The position numbers were made by a program, and so were the translations under genes. The notes below the pieces were generated by a model that saw only the letters and a list, made by a program, of their open reading frames with translations, made no database searches and was not told the origin of the DNA. Shown here piece by piece: positions 36,260 to 44,431 of a stretch of DNA of 64,000 nt. The stretch comes from Halostagnicola larsenii XH-48 (GTDB lineage: Archaea > Halobacteriota > Halobacteria > Halobacteriales > Natrialbaceae), in assembly GCF_000517625.1 (NCBI RefSeq), contig NZ_CP007055.1:310001-374000 (forward strand), written 5' to 3'. Position 1 is the first letter of the stretch. Each line of letters opens with the position of its first letter.

Positions 36260-36700
36260 TCACTCGAAGGACTTTTTCATCGCGACGTGGGGGATTCCCG
36301 CTTCTTCGAACGCCTCGCCATAGCGCTCGTATCCGAGCCCGCGGTAGAAGCCGGCTGCTCGAGTTTGTGCGTGTAATTTCAGCGTTTCGAGGCCCGCCGA
36401 CGCGGCTTTCGCTTCCAAGGCGTCCATCAGTGCTCGGCCGACGCCGCTTTCGCGGTGTGACTCGAGCACCGCGACGCGTTCGACTTTCCCGACGCCACCT
36501 TCGGGCTCTCGAAGTCGAGCGGCACCGATCGGTTTCTCGCTGTGGGTGTCGTCCTCGTAGGCGACGAAGTGAACGGCCTCGTCCTCGTACTCGTCGTACT
36601 CGATGTCCTCGTCGACGCCCTGTTCCTCGACGAATACTGTTTGGCGGACGCTGAAGGCGTCCTCGAGTCGGTCGCCGTCGGCGATGCGGACCGCTGTCAT
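36260..36700 (-). CDS. GNAT-family N-acetyltransferase
   Basis: 146 aa. VRQTVFVEEQGVDEDIEYDEYEDEAVHFVAY is the ElaA/YjcF-like opening. KVERVAVLESHRESGVGRALMDALE holds the acetyl-CoA loop (R/Q-x2-G-x-G/A), and AAGFYRGLGYERYGEAFEEAGIPHVAMKK closes the fold. Acceptor unknown. Convergent with the transporter at 36 bases. Confidence 0.92.
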   Translation of the reverse strand: MTAVRIADGDRLEDAFSVRQTVFVEEQGVDEDIEYDEYEDEAVHFVAYEDDTHSEKPIGAARLREPEGGVGKVERVAVLESHRESGVGRALMDALEAKAASAGLETLKLHAQTRAAGFYRGLGYERYGEAFEEAGIPHVAMKKSFE

Positions 36701-36927
36701 CGACCGTCCCTACGGCCTCGAGTCCGAGAACATTGTGGTTTCGACGCGACGTGTGATTTCTGCGCGCCGGTACAATTTCGCCATAGCGGGACGGTCCGAA
36801 CGCAGGCGCTCACTTGATAGCGCAAAAGAAAAACAGCAGATTCGGTATCGTCGATTGCAGATCGGGCACAAACCGCTTGCGCCAACTTCCGAAAGCGTTG
36901 GACTGGTTCCCAACCCGACTGTTCGGA

Positions 36928-36949
36928 AGACTCGCTTACGCGAGTTTCT
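36928..36949. repeat. Second TTAC-loop hairpin, EKLA-stop-like copy
   Basis: AGACTCGC, loop TTAC, then GCGAGTTTCT gives a stem with the same loop as the icd terminator hairpin about 60 bases away. On the minus strand 36936-36956 reads V-L-E-K-L-A-stop, close to the N-I-E-K-L-A-stop of icd. No gene precedes it. It may be a decayed copy of a gene end. Confidence 0.45.
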
Positions 36950-36984
36950 CGAGAACGTCAGACCGCTTCGCGGCCTGACTGCCC

Positions 36985-37010
36985 GAAAAGCTGGCTTACG
37001 CCAGCTTTTC
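36985..37010 (-). terminator. Perfect hairpin spanning the icd stop codon
   Basis: GAAAAGCTGGC (36985-36995) and GCCAGCTTTTC (37000-37010) pair over 11 bases around the loop TTAC. The TAA stop of icd (36996-36998) sits in that loop. On the icd transcript the stem is followed by a GGGCAG stretch, with no strong U-run. Confidence 0.6.
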
Positions 37011-38267
37011 GATGTTGTTGACGACTTCTTCTGTGTATTCGCTCGTGGCGAGCTTCTCGGCGTCCTCGAGCTGGCGCTCTAAGTCGTAGGTGACTTTGCC
37101 CGAGGAAATGGTCTCCTCGACGGCGTCGCGGATCAGGTCCGAAGCGTCGTCCCAACCGAGGTAGTCGAACATGAGACGGCCGGAGAGGATCATCGCGGTC
37201 GGGTTCGCCATGTCCTGGCCGGCGCGCTTGGGCGCGGAGCCGTGGACCGGTTCCGCGAGCATGCGCCCCGTACCGAAGTTTCCGCCGGGCGCGATGCCGA
37301 GACCGCCGATCTGGGCGCCGGCGGCGTCGGAGAGGTAGTCACCGTTGAGGTTCGGCATCGCGAGGATGTCGAACTCATCGGTGCGCAGCTGCATCCACTG
37401 CAACATTGCGTCGGCGAGGCGTTCCTCGACCATGACGGCGTCTTCCGGGATGTCGACCTCGTCCTGGGTCTCCCACAGCGAGTCGGGTGCGGCGAAGACC
37501 TCTTCGTCGGGGTACTCCTCCTCGGCGACCTCCATGCCCCAGTCGCCGAACTGTCCCTCGGTGAACTTCATGATGTTTCCTTTGTGGACGAGCGTGACCT
37601 TGTCGCGGTCGTTCTCGATGGCGTAGTCGATGGCCTCGCGGACGAGGCGCTTGCTCCCCTTCTCGGAGATCGGCTTCAGACCGAGACCGATGTCGCCCTC
37701 GTGCATGATGCCGTCGAAGTCCATTTCCTCTTCGACGAAATCCCGAACCTGTTCGGACTCGTCGGTGCCGGCTTTCCACTCGATGCCGGCGTAGACGTCC
37801 TCTGTGTTCTCCCGGAAGGTGACCATGTCCATCTTCTCGGGAGCCTTCATCGGCGACGGGACGCCGTCGAGGTAGTAGGTCGGACGGACGTTGGCGTACA
37901 GATCGAGCGTCTGGCGCAGCGCGACGTTCAGCGAGCGAAAGCCAGCACCGACGGGCGTCGTAAGCGGACCTTTGATCGCGACGCGGTGTTCCTTGATGGC
38001 CTCGACGGTCTCGTCCGGGAGATTCTCGTCGTACATCTCGCGGGCGGACTCGCCGGCGTAGACGCGCATCCAGTTGATCTCGCGACCGGTTGCCTCTGCG
38101 GCGGCCTCGAGCACCTTCTGTGCGGCGGGACCGACGTCACTGCCCACACCGTCACCATGGATGATGGGGATGATCGGGTCGTCTGGAACCTCGAGTTCGT
38201 CCGCAGAACCGTCCTTCAGCGTGATCTTCTCCCCCTGTTCGGGGACCTCGATCTTGTCGTAGCTCAT
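36996..38267 (-). CDS. icd: Isocitrate dehydrogenase (NADP-dependent)
   Basis: 423 aa from the ATG at 38267; a GC-skewed in-frame extension upstream is rejected because a TATA-like CTTTTAC lies inside it. Substrate loop KGPLTTPVGAGFRSLNVALRQTLDLYANVRP and FRENTEDVYAGIEW; metal Asp in NLNGDYLSDAAGAQIGGLGIAPGGNFG; nucleotide part HGSAPKRAGQDMANPTAMILSG. It catalyses isocitrate to 2-oxoglutarate in the TCA cycle. The gene ends inside a perfect hairpin. Confidence 0.97.
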   Translation of the reverse strand: MSYDKIEVPEQGEKITLKDGSADELEVPDDPIIPIIHGDGVGSDVGPAAQKVLEAAAEATGREINWMRVYAGESAREMYDENLPDETVEAIKEHRVAIKGPLTTPVGAGFRSLNVALRQTLDLYANVRPTYYLDGVPSPMKAPEKMDMVTFRENTEDVYAGIEWKAGTDESEQVRDFVEEEMDFDGIMHEGDIGLGLKPISEKGSKRLVREAIDYAIENDRDKVTLVHKGNIMKFTEGQFGDWGMEVAEEEYPDEEVFAAPDSLWETQDEVDIPEDAVMVEERLADAMLQWMQLRTDEFDILAMPNLNGDYLSDAAGAQIGGLGIAPGGNFGTGRMLAEPVHGSAPKRAGQDMANPTAMILSGRLMFDYLGWDDASDLIRDAVEETISSGKVTYDLERQLEDAEKLATSEYTEEVVNNIEKLA

Positions 38268-38373
38268 TTCGTCTAAACGGTTCTTCGAAGGGGGTAAAAG
38301 GTCTCTCATTTACCCGCCAAATCGACGATCGTCGTAGTACATATTTATTATCGTCGATGAACACAACTCGAGT

Positions 38374-38484
38374 ATGCTTCGCCCACCACAGCATACGGCA
38401 AAGCGATGTCCGCTCTGTCAAGCGACGCTATCAAACGTTCAGGGCCTTTCCGCCTGTCCTGACTGCGAATGGACGGGTCACTAA
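38374..38484 (+). CDS. 36-aa CPxC zinc-ribbon micro-protein
   Basis: Starts ATG at 38374 and ends TAA at 38482-38484. The frame reads KRCPLCQATLSNVQGLSACPDCEWTGH at its C-terminal end, giving two knuckles, CPLC and CPDC, spaced like haloarchaeal zinc-finger micro-proteins. TATTTATTA (38342-38350) is a strong TATA box 24-32 bases before the ATG. Function is unknown; such proteins often have regulatory or ribosome-associated roles. Confidence 0.75.
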   Translation: MLRPPQHTAKRCPLCQATLSNVQGLSACPDCEWTGH

Positions 38485-38627
38485 TACCGTCTGGTTCTCC
38501 TCCGTTGGCGTCGCCACTTGGAGATACGGTTTACGGAATCTTCTCGCCGTCTCGAGTGCGGATCTACTCCAGGTATACGGATTCGCCAGGCGGAACCTCT
38601 TTTTGCTGACCGATACAACCCGAGTGC

Positions 38628-39524
38628 ATGAGCGAAACGGAAGTCGACCTCGAGGCGGAGATGTACGAAAAGCACCGCGAAGCCGGCGACATCCTCGCGC
38701 AGGTACGCGAGGAGACAGCAGACCGCGTCGAGGTCGGTGTAAGTCACCTCGAGATCGCTGAATACGCCGAAGACAGGATCCGGGAACTGGGCGGAAAACC
38801 GGCGTTCCCGGTGAACATTTCGATCGACGAGGAAGCCGCGCACGCGACGCCGAGCATCGACGACGAGTCGACCTTCGGCGAGGAGATGGTCAACCTCGAT
38901 ATCGGCGTCCACGTCGACGGCTGGCTGGCAGATACCGCGATTACCGTCGATCTGTCGGGCAACCCGGAGCTCGCCGAGGCGTCCGAACAGGCGCTCGAGG
39001 CCGCACTCGACGTGATCGAACCGGGCGTAGACACCGGTGACATCGGCGCCGAAATCGAGGACGTGATCGACGGCTACGGCTTCAATCCCGTCGTCAACCT
39101 CACCGGACACGGATTGGGACACTGGGAACAACACACCAGTCCGAACATCCCGAACCGGGCCGTCTCACAGGGGACGACACTCGAGACCGGTGATGTCGTC
39201 GCCATCGAGCCGTTCGCGACCGACGGCGGCGGGAAAGTGACGGAGGGCTCGAGCGAGGAAATCTTCTCGCTCGAACGCGAGGGATCGGTCCGGAACCGGC
39301 AGGCTCGAGAAGCGCTCGAGCAGATCACCGGTGACTTTCGAACCCTCCCGTTCGCGACGCGTTGGCTCGAGACTGATCGGCCGGAGGTCGCACTGCGTCG
39401 ACTCAAACGTAACAACATCGTTCACGGCTATCCCGTTCTCAAGGAGGACGACGGGTTCCTGGTGAGTCAGAAAGAGCACACGATCATCGTCACCGAAGAC
39501 GGGTGTGAAGTGACGACACAGTAG
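38628..39524 (+). CDS. map: Methionine aminopeptidase, type II (archaeal)
   Basis: 298 aa. Metal ligands of the pita-bread fold are in place: Asp in NLDIGVHVDGWLADTAITVD, His in GHGLGHWEQH, and Glu residues in AIEPFATDGGG and the C-terminal KEHTIIVTEDG. The type II insertion is short, as in archaea. It removes the initiator Met from nascent proteins. CTTTTTGC at 38597-38604 is a suitable TATA box. Confidence 0.96.
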   Translation: MSETEVDLEAEMYEKHREAGDILAQVREETADRVEVGVSHLEIAEYAEDRIRELGGKPAFPVNISIDEEAAHATPSIDDESTFGEEMVNLDIGVHVDGWLADTAITVDLSGNPELAEASEQALEAALDVIEPGVDTGDIGAEIEDVIDGYGFNPVVNLTGHGLGHWEQHTSPNIPNRAVSQGTTLETGDVVAIEPFATDGGGKVTEGSSEEIFSLEREGSVRNRQAREALEQITGDFRTLPFATRWLETDRPEVALRRLKRNNIVHGYPVLKEDDGFLVSQKEHTIIVTEDGCEVTTQ

Positions 39525-39661
39525 CGCTGGCTCGCCGATCGAAACGGCATTGCAATTCTCCCTGTTATTCGTCCGAAAAAACACTCATCAGCCGATCCCA
39601 TTGTTCTCGACTGTTCGAGTGCAACTGTTTCACAGTGCGGTACGGTCGTTCGTAACGCCTG

Positions 39662-39862
39662 TCAGGCGTTGTTCATCCGCTGGCTCGTTCGGGTCCCACA
39701 GCGCTGGCACTCGGCCACGCGATACGGTTCGCGGGAGAATTGCGCGTTTTCCTGTTTGAGACTCTCGGTTCGAATCTGCACGTTCACTTCGTGAAGCGTG
39801 TCGAGTTCGCATTCGTCACAGCGTTCAGTCATCCCATTGAATGAGTTGTCTGTTGTTGCCAT
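39662..39862 (-). CDS. Small zinc-ribbon protein, haloarchaeal
   Basis: 66 aa with CDEC (about 15-18) and CQRC (about 52-55) pairs around a helix/strand core: NVQIRTESLKQENAQFSREPYRVAECQRCGTRTSQRMNNA. The whole pattern is a conserved haloarchaeal family of unknown function. A TATA-like GCTTTATGATA lies about 30 bases upstream of the ATG at 39862 on the minus strand. An inner ATG at 39832 would lose little. Confidence 0.8.
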   Translation of the reverse strand: MATTDNSFNGMTERCDECELDTLHEVNVQIRTESLKQENAQFSREPYRVAECQRCGTRTSQRMNNA

Positions 39863-40047
39863 TGAAACTTCTTTAGCTTAGGGGTATCATAAAGCCGTGC
39901 TCCATTACGGGTGTTGAGTCGGAAAAATCGCAAGACGTGACGGGGGTGGAGGAAACGACTCACTGAGAACGCTCGAGACTGTTTAGAACCGGATTTAATG
40001 ACTTATTAAGCCGAACGTGACAGTCGGTTAAGATTGTATTACGGCGT

Positions 40048-40073
40048 CTAAGACACGCTATCGCGTGTTTAGG
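40048..40073. repeat. Stem-loop between the zinc-ribbon gene and the HIT gene
   Basis: CTAAGACACGC (40048-40058), loop TATC, then GCGTGTTTAGG (40063-40073) pair over about 10 bases, with one G-T wobble position. It lies in a 279-base gap with no gene, upstream of the HIT TATA box. Confidence 0.4.
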
Positions 40074-40141
40074 AATACCACGAAACACGTTCGCATCCGC
40101 CGGTATGAAATGCTTTAGGGGATGCTCGAGTGGACGCATGT

Positions 40142-40681
40142 ATGGATCAGGTGTTCGCACCGTGGCGAATCGAGTGGATCAAACGCCAGGAGAAAAACTC
40201 GGATATCGAGGGCTGTGTGTTCTGTGCGTTTCCCGACCAGGAGACGGATCGGGACAACCTCCTCGTTGCCCGTAGCGAACACGCATTCGTCCTGTTGAAC
40301 AATTATCCGTACAGTCCGGGCCACGTCATGGTAATTCCGCGGGTTCACACGGGCGAATACGCCGATCTCACCGACGAACAGTTGCTCGATCACGCACGGC
40401 TCAAACAGCGGACCTTCGAGGCCGTCGAGACGGCGCTCGAGCCCGACGGCTTCAACGCCGGGTTGAACCTCGGAGAGGGTGCCGGCGGCTCGATCGGCGA
40501 TCACCTCCACACCCATATCGTTCCCCGCTGGCAGGGAGACACCAACTTCATGCCGGTGATCGGGGATACCTCCGTCATCGTGCAAGCCCTGGACGAAACC
40601 TACGACCTCCTGCACGAGGCGTTCGCCGAACAGGAGGGGGCAACAGTGCCCGGAGACGGGCGGGCCGTCGTTTTCGAGTGA
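40142..40681 (+). CDS. HIT-family nucleotide hydrolase
   Basis: 179 aa from the ATG at 40142. Zinc pair C25-x2-C28 and the HIT triad HLHTH (121-125) in GDHLHTHIVPRW. The C-terminal extension with NFMPVIGDTSVIVQALDETYDLL is the AP4A-phosphorylase/hydrolase-like form common in actinobacteria and archaea. It probably cleaves dinucleoside polyphosphates or nucleotidyl adducts. GCTTTAGG at 40112-40119 is a matching TATA box. Confidence 0.93.
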   Translation: MDQVFAPWRIEWIKRQEKNSDIEGCVFCAFPDQETDRDNLLVARSEHAFVLLNNYPYSPGHVMVIPRVHTGEYADLTDEQLLDHARLKQRTFEAVETALEPDGFNAGLNLGEGAGGSIGDHLHTHIVPRWQGDTNFMPVIGDTSVIVQALDETYDLLHEAFAEQEGATVPGDGRAVVFE

Positions 40682-40726
40682 GTTACGGCCCACTCTGCGC
40701 GTGAGTCCTACGGTCCCACGATAGCC

Positions 40727-40963
40727 TTAGGCGTACGTGCGCTCGAGATACGAGCGGATGTTTTCCGATTCGGCCATCGTAACGCCGTACTCGTCGTCGA
40801 CGAGCAGCGGGACCTGCCGCTGGCCGGAGCGGCGTTTGACCTCGTCGCGTTTCGAATGCAGCCCATCCACCCAGACGGTTTCGTACTCGAGGTTCAGCGA
40901 GGTGAGCTTCTCGTCGACGGCCTCACAGTACGGACAGCCCTCGAGTTGGTAGAGCGTGATCAT
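40727..40963 (-). CDS. Glutaredoxin-like protein
   Basis: 78 aa from the ATG at 40963. Redox motif CPYC (C10-C13) and the cis-Pro VPLLVDDEYGVTMAESENIRSYLE block. A small thiol-disulfide exchange protein; haloarchaea use gamma-glutamylcysteine rather than glutathione, so the partner is probably that thiol. Convergent with the HIT gene (45 bases). Confidence 0.92.
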   Translation of the reverse strand: MITLYQLEGCPYCEAVDEKLTSLNLEYETVWVDGLHSKRDEVKRRSGQRQVPLLVDDEYGVTMAESENIRSYLERTYA

Positions 40964-41086
40964 ACGCGCTCTTCGTCTCGAACCCGCAAAAACGTGGTGT
41001 CGCGGGGTCCCATCACTCCACGGTTTCGCTACATGCAACCGGAAAAATTGCCGCAACTCTCCGTCTCACATTCTGAGAATGTCGGG

Positions 41087-42340
41087 TTAGAGGGGTTCTC
41101 CGAACGCATACACCGTATTTTGCCCTGTGATCTCGAGATCGATGAAATCGCCGATTTCGATGCCGTGATCGCCGGCGTTCTGGACGATGATCTGGCGGTA
41201 CGCGCCGTCCCGACACTTCACGGAGTCGGCGGTTCCGTCCTCGACGACGAGGACGTCCTCTCGAACCTCGCCGACCATCTCCTCGTAGGCTTCGCCGACG
41301 ATTTCGAGTTTGAGGTCGCTCATCGCTTTCGAGCGTTCTTTCTTTACGGTGCCGCCGAGACCTTTCATCTCGGCTGCGTCCGTTCCCGGTCGTTTCGAAA
41401 AGCGGGTGACGTTGAGCTTTTCGGGGCGGGTTTCCCGAAGCAGGGCCATCGACTGCTCGTGGTCGCGCTCCGTCTCGGTCGGGAAGCCGACGATGAAGTC
41501 GGTCGAGAGCGTCCAGTACTCGAGTGTCGAATCGAACGTTTCGACGACCTCCACGTACTCCCCGACCTGATGCTGGCGGCGCATGTCGCCGAGCACGTCG
41601 TTCGAACCCGATTGCACCGGGGCGTGCAGGAAGTTGTAGAGTTTGTCGTTCTCAGCAAAGACGTCAGCGAGTTCCTCGCGGATGCCGTGGACGCCCTTCG
41701 GATTCGCCATGCCCACGCGGACGCGAAAGTCGCCGTCGATGGCACAGATCCGCTCGAGCAGTTCGTGAAGCGTCCGCTCGCCCGTGTCCCAGCCGTAGAC
41801 GCCCGTGTCCTGGCCGGTGATGCGGATTTCTTTCGCACCGGCGTGGACGAGCGCGCGGGCTTTCTCGACGTTTTCCTCGATCGGCGGGGAGTCGATTTTC
41901 CCGGTCGCCTGCTTGGTGATGCAGTACGAACAGTCGGACATACAGCCGCGAGCGATCGGCAAAATGCCGATCACGCCCTCGAGGATGGGTTCGGCATCCG
42001 GCGTCGTCGTCGGACACTCGCCGTTCGTGACCGCGTCGGGAACCTCGTCCCAGTGTAACACCTGGCCGTCGATTCCCGCGCCGGCGAACTCCTCGCCCTG
42101 CGCGAGGGCCATACAGCCCGTAATGAACAGATCGGCGGTTTCGTCGGCCAGTTCTTCCGCCCGACGGAGCATGTTGCGCTCGGTTTTCTCGACGACCGTG
42201 CAGGTGTTGAGGATAGCGACGTCGGCCTGTTCGGGGCCTTCGACCTGGTGGTGGCCCGCGTCGCGGAGCCGCCGCTCGATTTCGCGGCTCTCTCCGCGGT
42301 TCGACGTACAGCCGTACGTCTCGATGTGGTATCGGGCCAT
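41087..42340 (-). CDS. tRNA t6A37 methylthiotransferase (CDKAL1/MtaB-type radical SAM)
   Basis: 417 aa from the ATG at 42340. UPF0004 domain cysteines C11, C47 and C76 bind one Fe-S cluster; C133-x3-C137-x2-C140 (GCMSDCSYC) binds the radical SAM cluster; a TRAM domain follows (about 355-415). It adds a methylthio group to t6A37 in ANN-decoding tRNAs. The eukaryote/archaeal branch is favoured by the ETYGCTSNRGESR opening. Confidence 0.93.
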   Translation of the reverse strand: MARYHIETYGCTSNRGESREIERRLRDAGHHQVEGPEQADVAILNTCTVVEKTERNMLRRAEELADETADLFITGCMALAQGEEFAGAGIDGQVLHWDEVPDAVTNGECPTTTPDAEPILEGVIGILPIARGCMSDCSYCITKQATGKIDSPPIEENVEKARALVHAGAKEIRITGQDTGVYGWDTGERTLHELLERICAIDGDFRVRVGMANPKGVHGIREELADVFAENDKLYNFLHAPVQSGSNDVLGDMRRQHQVGEYVEVVETFDSTLEYWTLSTDFIVGFPTETERDHEQSMALLRETRPEKLNVTRFSKRPGTDAAEMKGLGGTVKKERSKAMSDLKLEIVGEAYEEMVGEVREDVLVVEDGTADSVKCRDGAYRQIIVQNAGDHGIEIGDFIDLEITGQNTVYAFGEPL

Positions 42341-42411
42341 TCGCGTACGAATAGGTCTGCGCTCGTCGGCCAAAAGCGCGACGGATTCGGCGTTTCGTTC
42401 GGCCGTTTCGG

Positions 42412-43455
42412 TTACTCCTCCGTGACATCAGCTTCCATTTGGGTTTCGTTCGCCCCCTCGAGGCGTTCGTAGTTTTCGTCGATAACGCGGACGACGGCGA
42501 TAAACGCTCCCAGAACGACAGGTCCGAAGAACAGCCCCATGATTCCGAAGGCGTAGGCACCGCCGAGAACGCCGACGATAATAACGGCCGGATTGATGTC
42601 CGCATAGCGGTCGACGACGATCGGTCGGAGATAATCGTCCGAAACGGCGACGATGGTCGCGCTGTAGACGAACAGTCCGACGGCCAACAGCGGATCGCCG
42701 GTGATGACGAGGTAGACCGCTGCGGGTCCCCACACGAGGAAGGCCCCGACCAGCGGAATGAGCGCCAGGACGATCATTACGACCGTCCAGAACGCGGCGT
42801 TCGGGATGCCGGTGACGAACAGTCCGATTCCGGCGATGAACCCCTGTACCATCGCGATAAATACGTGTCCGAGGAGGACAGCGCGCATGACCTGATCCAG
42901 TTCCGTGTAGAGGTCGTCCTGGACGTCGTCCGGAAGCGGCGTCATTTCGCGAACCCAGCCGTAGAGCCGATGGCCGTCCTTGAGGAGGTAGTAGATGAGA
43001 AACACCGCGAGACCGAGTCCGATCAGGGCGTGGGTGATCGTACTGACCCACGCAGTCGACTGCTCGAGTACCATCGTCCCGAGCTGTTGGCCGGAATCTG
43101 CGGCCGTCGACGCGAGGTCGACGCTGAGGCCGAACTCGGATTCGAGCACCGCCTCGATTTCCGCTACCTGTAGCTGTTCGGGATCGGCGTTCTGTGCGAT
43201 TCTGGCTGCGTCGTCTGCGATGGCGACGACGACGAAGAGAAACGGGACGATGAAGGCTACGACCGCGAGGATGACCAGCGAGAACGCGGCGATCGTCGAG
43301 GACGTCACGGTCTCGAGGCGGCGCTGGAGGGGAGAGAGGATGTACGCGATCAGTATTGAAACGAGGACGTACTGTGCAAACGGCAAGAGTAACAGCAAGG
43401 ACAGGTAGCCGAAGGCGAGCAACAGGGCGAGGAGGTATCCCTTACGACGGTTCAC
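42412..43455 (-). CDS. AI-2E family transporter (PerM/YdgG type)
   Basis: 347 aa with seven to eight helices and the family block LIGLGLAVFLIYYLLKDGHRLYGWV, GLFVTGIPNAAFWTVVMIVLALIPLVGAFLVWGPAAVYL and PIVVDRYADINPAVIIVGVLGGAYAFGIMGLFFGPVVLGA. In archaea members are more likely small-solute or sodium-linked exporters than quorum transporters. Substrate unknown. Minus-strand neighbour of the methylthiotransferase, 71 bases apart. Confidence 0.93.
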   Translation of the reverse strand: MNRRKGYLLALLLAFGYLSLLLLLPFAQYVLVSILIAYILSPLQRRLETVTSSTIAAFSLVILAVVAFIVPFLFVVVAIADDAARIAQNADPEQLQVAEIEAVLESEFGLSVDLASTAADSGQQLGTMVLEQSTAWVSTITHALIGLGLAVFLIYYLLKDGHRLYGWVREMTPLPDDVQDDLYTELDQVMRAVLLGHVFIAMVQGFIAGIGLFVTGIPNAAFWTVVMIVLALIPLVGAFLVWGPAAVYLVITGDPLLAVGLFVYSATIVAVSDDYLRPIVVDRYADINPAVIIVGVLGGAYAFGIMGLFFGPVVLGAFIAVVRVIDENYERLEGANETQMEADVTEE

Positions 43456-43666
43456 AGTGGAGTCTCAACGAACGTTCGGATAAAACTGGCCTCGTCGTCG
43501 AATCGAAGACGAGATTCGACGCTGTTTCGGGCACGGCTATCAGACACCGCCTTGGCTACGGCCTGCAGACCGTGTGTTTCGAGGGGGCCGAACCTGTCTG
43601 TAGGCGCGATAGTCGTCCTGACCTGTCACAGTCTTTCAAGAAACTGGTGCGCCAAGTTGTATTCGA

Positions 43667-44395
43667 ATGTCGACACACCTCGATCCGCTCTCGTTGTCGG
43701 CCGATCTGCTGTACGCGGTCAAAACGGACGGCAACTCGGAGGCGTTCGAACGCCGCCTCGCCGCGTTCGACCGATCGCAACTCCGCCGATCGCTCCGCGG
43801 GCGAGCCCGTCGACTCGCGTTCTGGCTCAATTGCTACAACGCGTTCCTCCGTCTGCGGTGTGAAGCCGACCCGTCGGTTTTCGAGGGCGGTTCGCTCGAG
43901 CGCTGGAAGTTCTACGCCCGCGACCGTATTCCGATCGCGGGCGTCCGGCTGAGCCTCGCGGACATCGAACACGGCCTGTTGCGCGGCTCGAAACACCCGT
44001 GGGGGCTGGGATACCTCCCGCGACCGTTTCCCTCCCAGTTCGAGCGCGAGTTCCGCCTCGAGTCGGTCGACCCGCGTATCCACTTCGCGTTGAGCCGAGT
44101 CGCCGAAACCGGACCGCCCTCGACCGTATTTTCGGCGTCGGAGGTCGACGAAGAACTCGACCTGACGACCGAATGGTATCTCGAGGAAACCGTCGTCTAC
44201 GACGCGGGCTCGAACATCGTTCGGGTTCCGTTCGTCTTTCTCTGGTACCGTGGCGACTTCGGCGGGGGAGCCGGGGTCCTCGAGTTCCTGCGGGAGTACG
44301 ACTCGCTTCCGGAGCGAACGCCGCGACTCGAGTACGAGAGCGTTTACGGCGAGGACTGGTCGGTCGATATCGAACCCGGCGACGATCAGGAATAG
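43667..44395 (+). CDS. DUF547-domain protein
   Basis: 242 aa. The hallmark FWLNCYNAFLRLR (about 52-64), the FYARDRIPIAGVRLSLADIEHGLLRG block and PRIHFALSR are the DUF547 core, proposed as a papain-like or peptidase-type fold. The usual catalytic Cys and His are in NCYNA and RIHFAL, which supports hydrolase or transferase chemistry. No signal peptide is seen. Cellular role unknown. Confidence 0.9.
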   Translation: MSTHLDPLSLSADLLYAVKTDGNSEAFERRLAAFDRSQLRRSLRGRARRLAFWLNCYNAFLRLRCEADPSVFEGGSLERWKFYARDRIPIAGVRLSLADIEHGLLRGSKHPWGLGYLPRPFPSQFEREFRLESVDPRIHFALSRVAETGPPSTVFSASEVDEELDLTTEWYLEETVVYDAGSNIVRVPFVFLWYRGDFGGGAGVLEFLREYDSLPERTPRLEYESVYGEDWSVDIEPGDDQE

Positions 44396-44431
44396 GGTAC
44401 TGGGGCAGACCGGAAACGACAGCCGCACCGA

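Noticed and set aside
36936-36956. Second icd gene suggested by the EKLA-stop reading
   Set aside because: Only seven codons match and no coding sequence precedes them; kept as a structural or scar observation.
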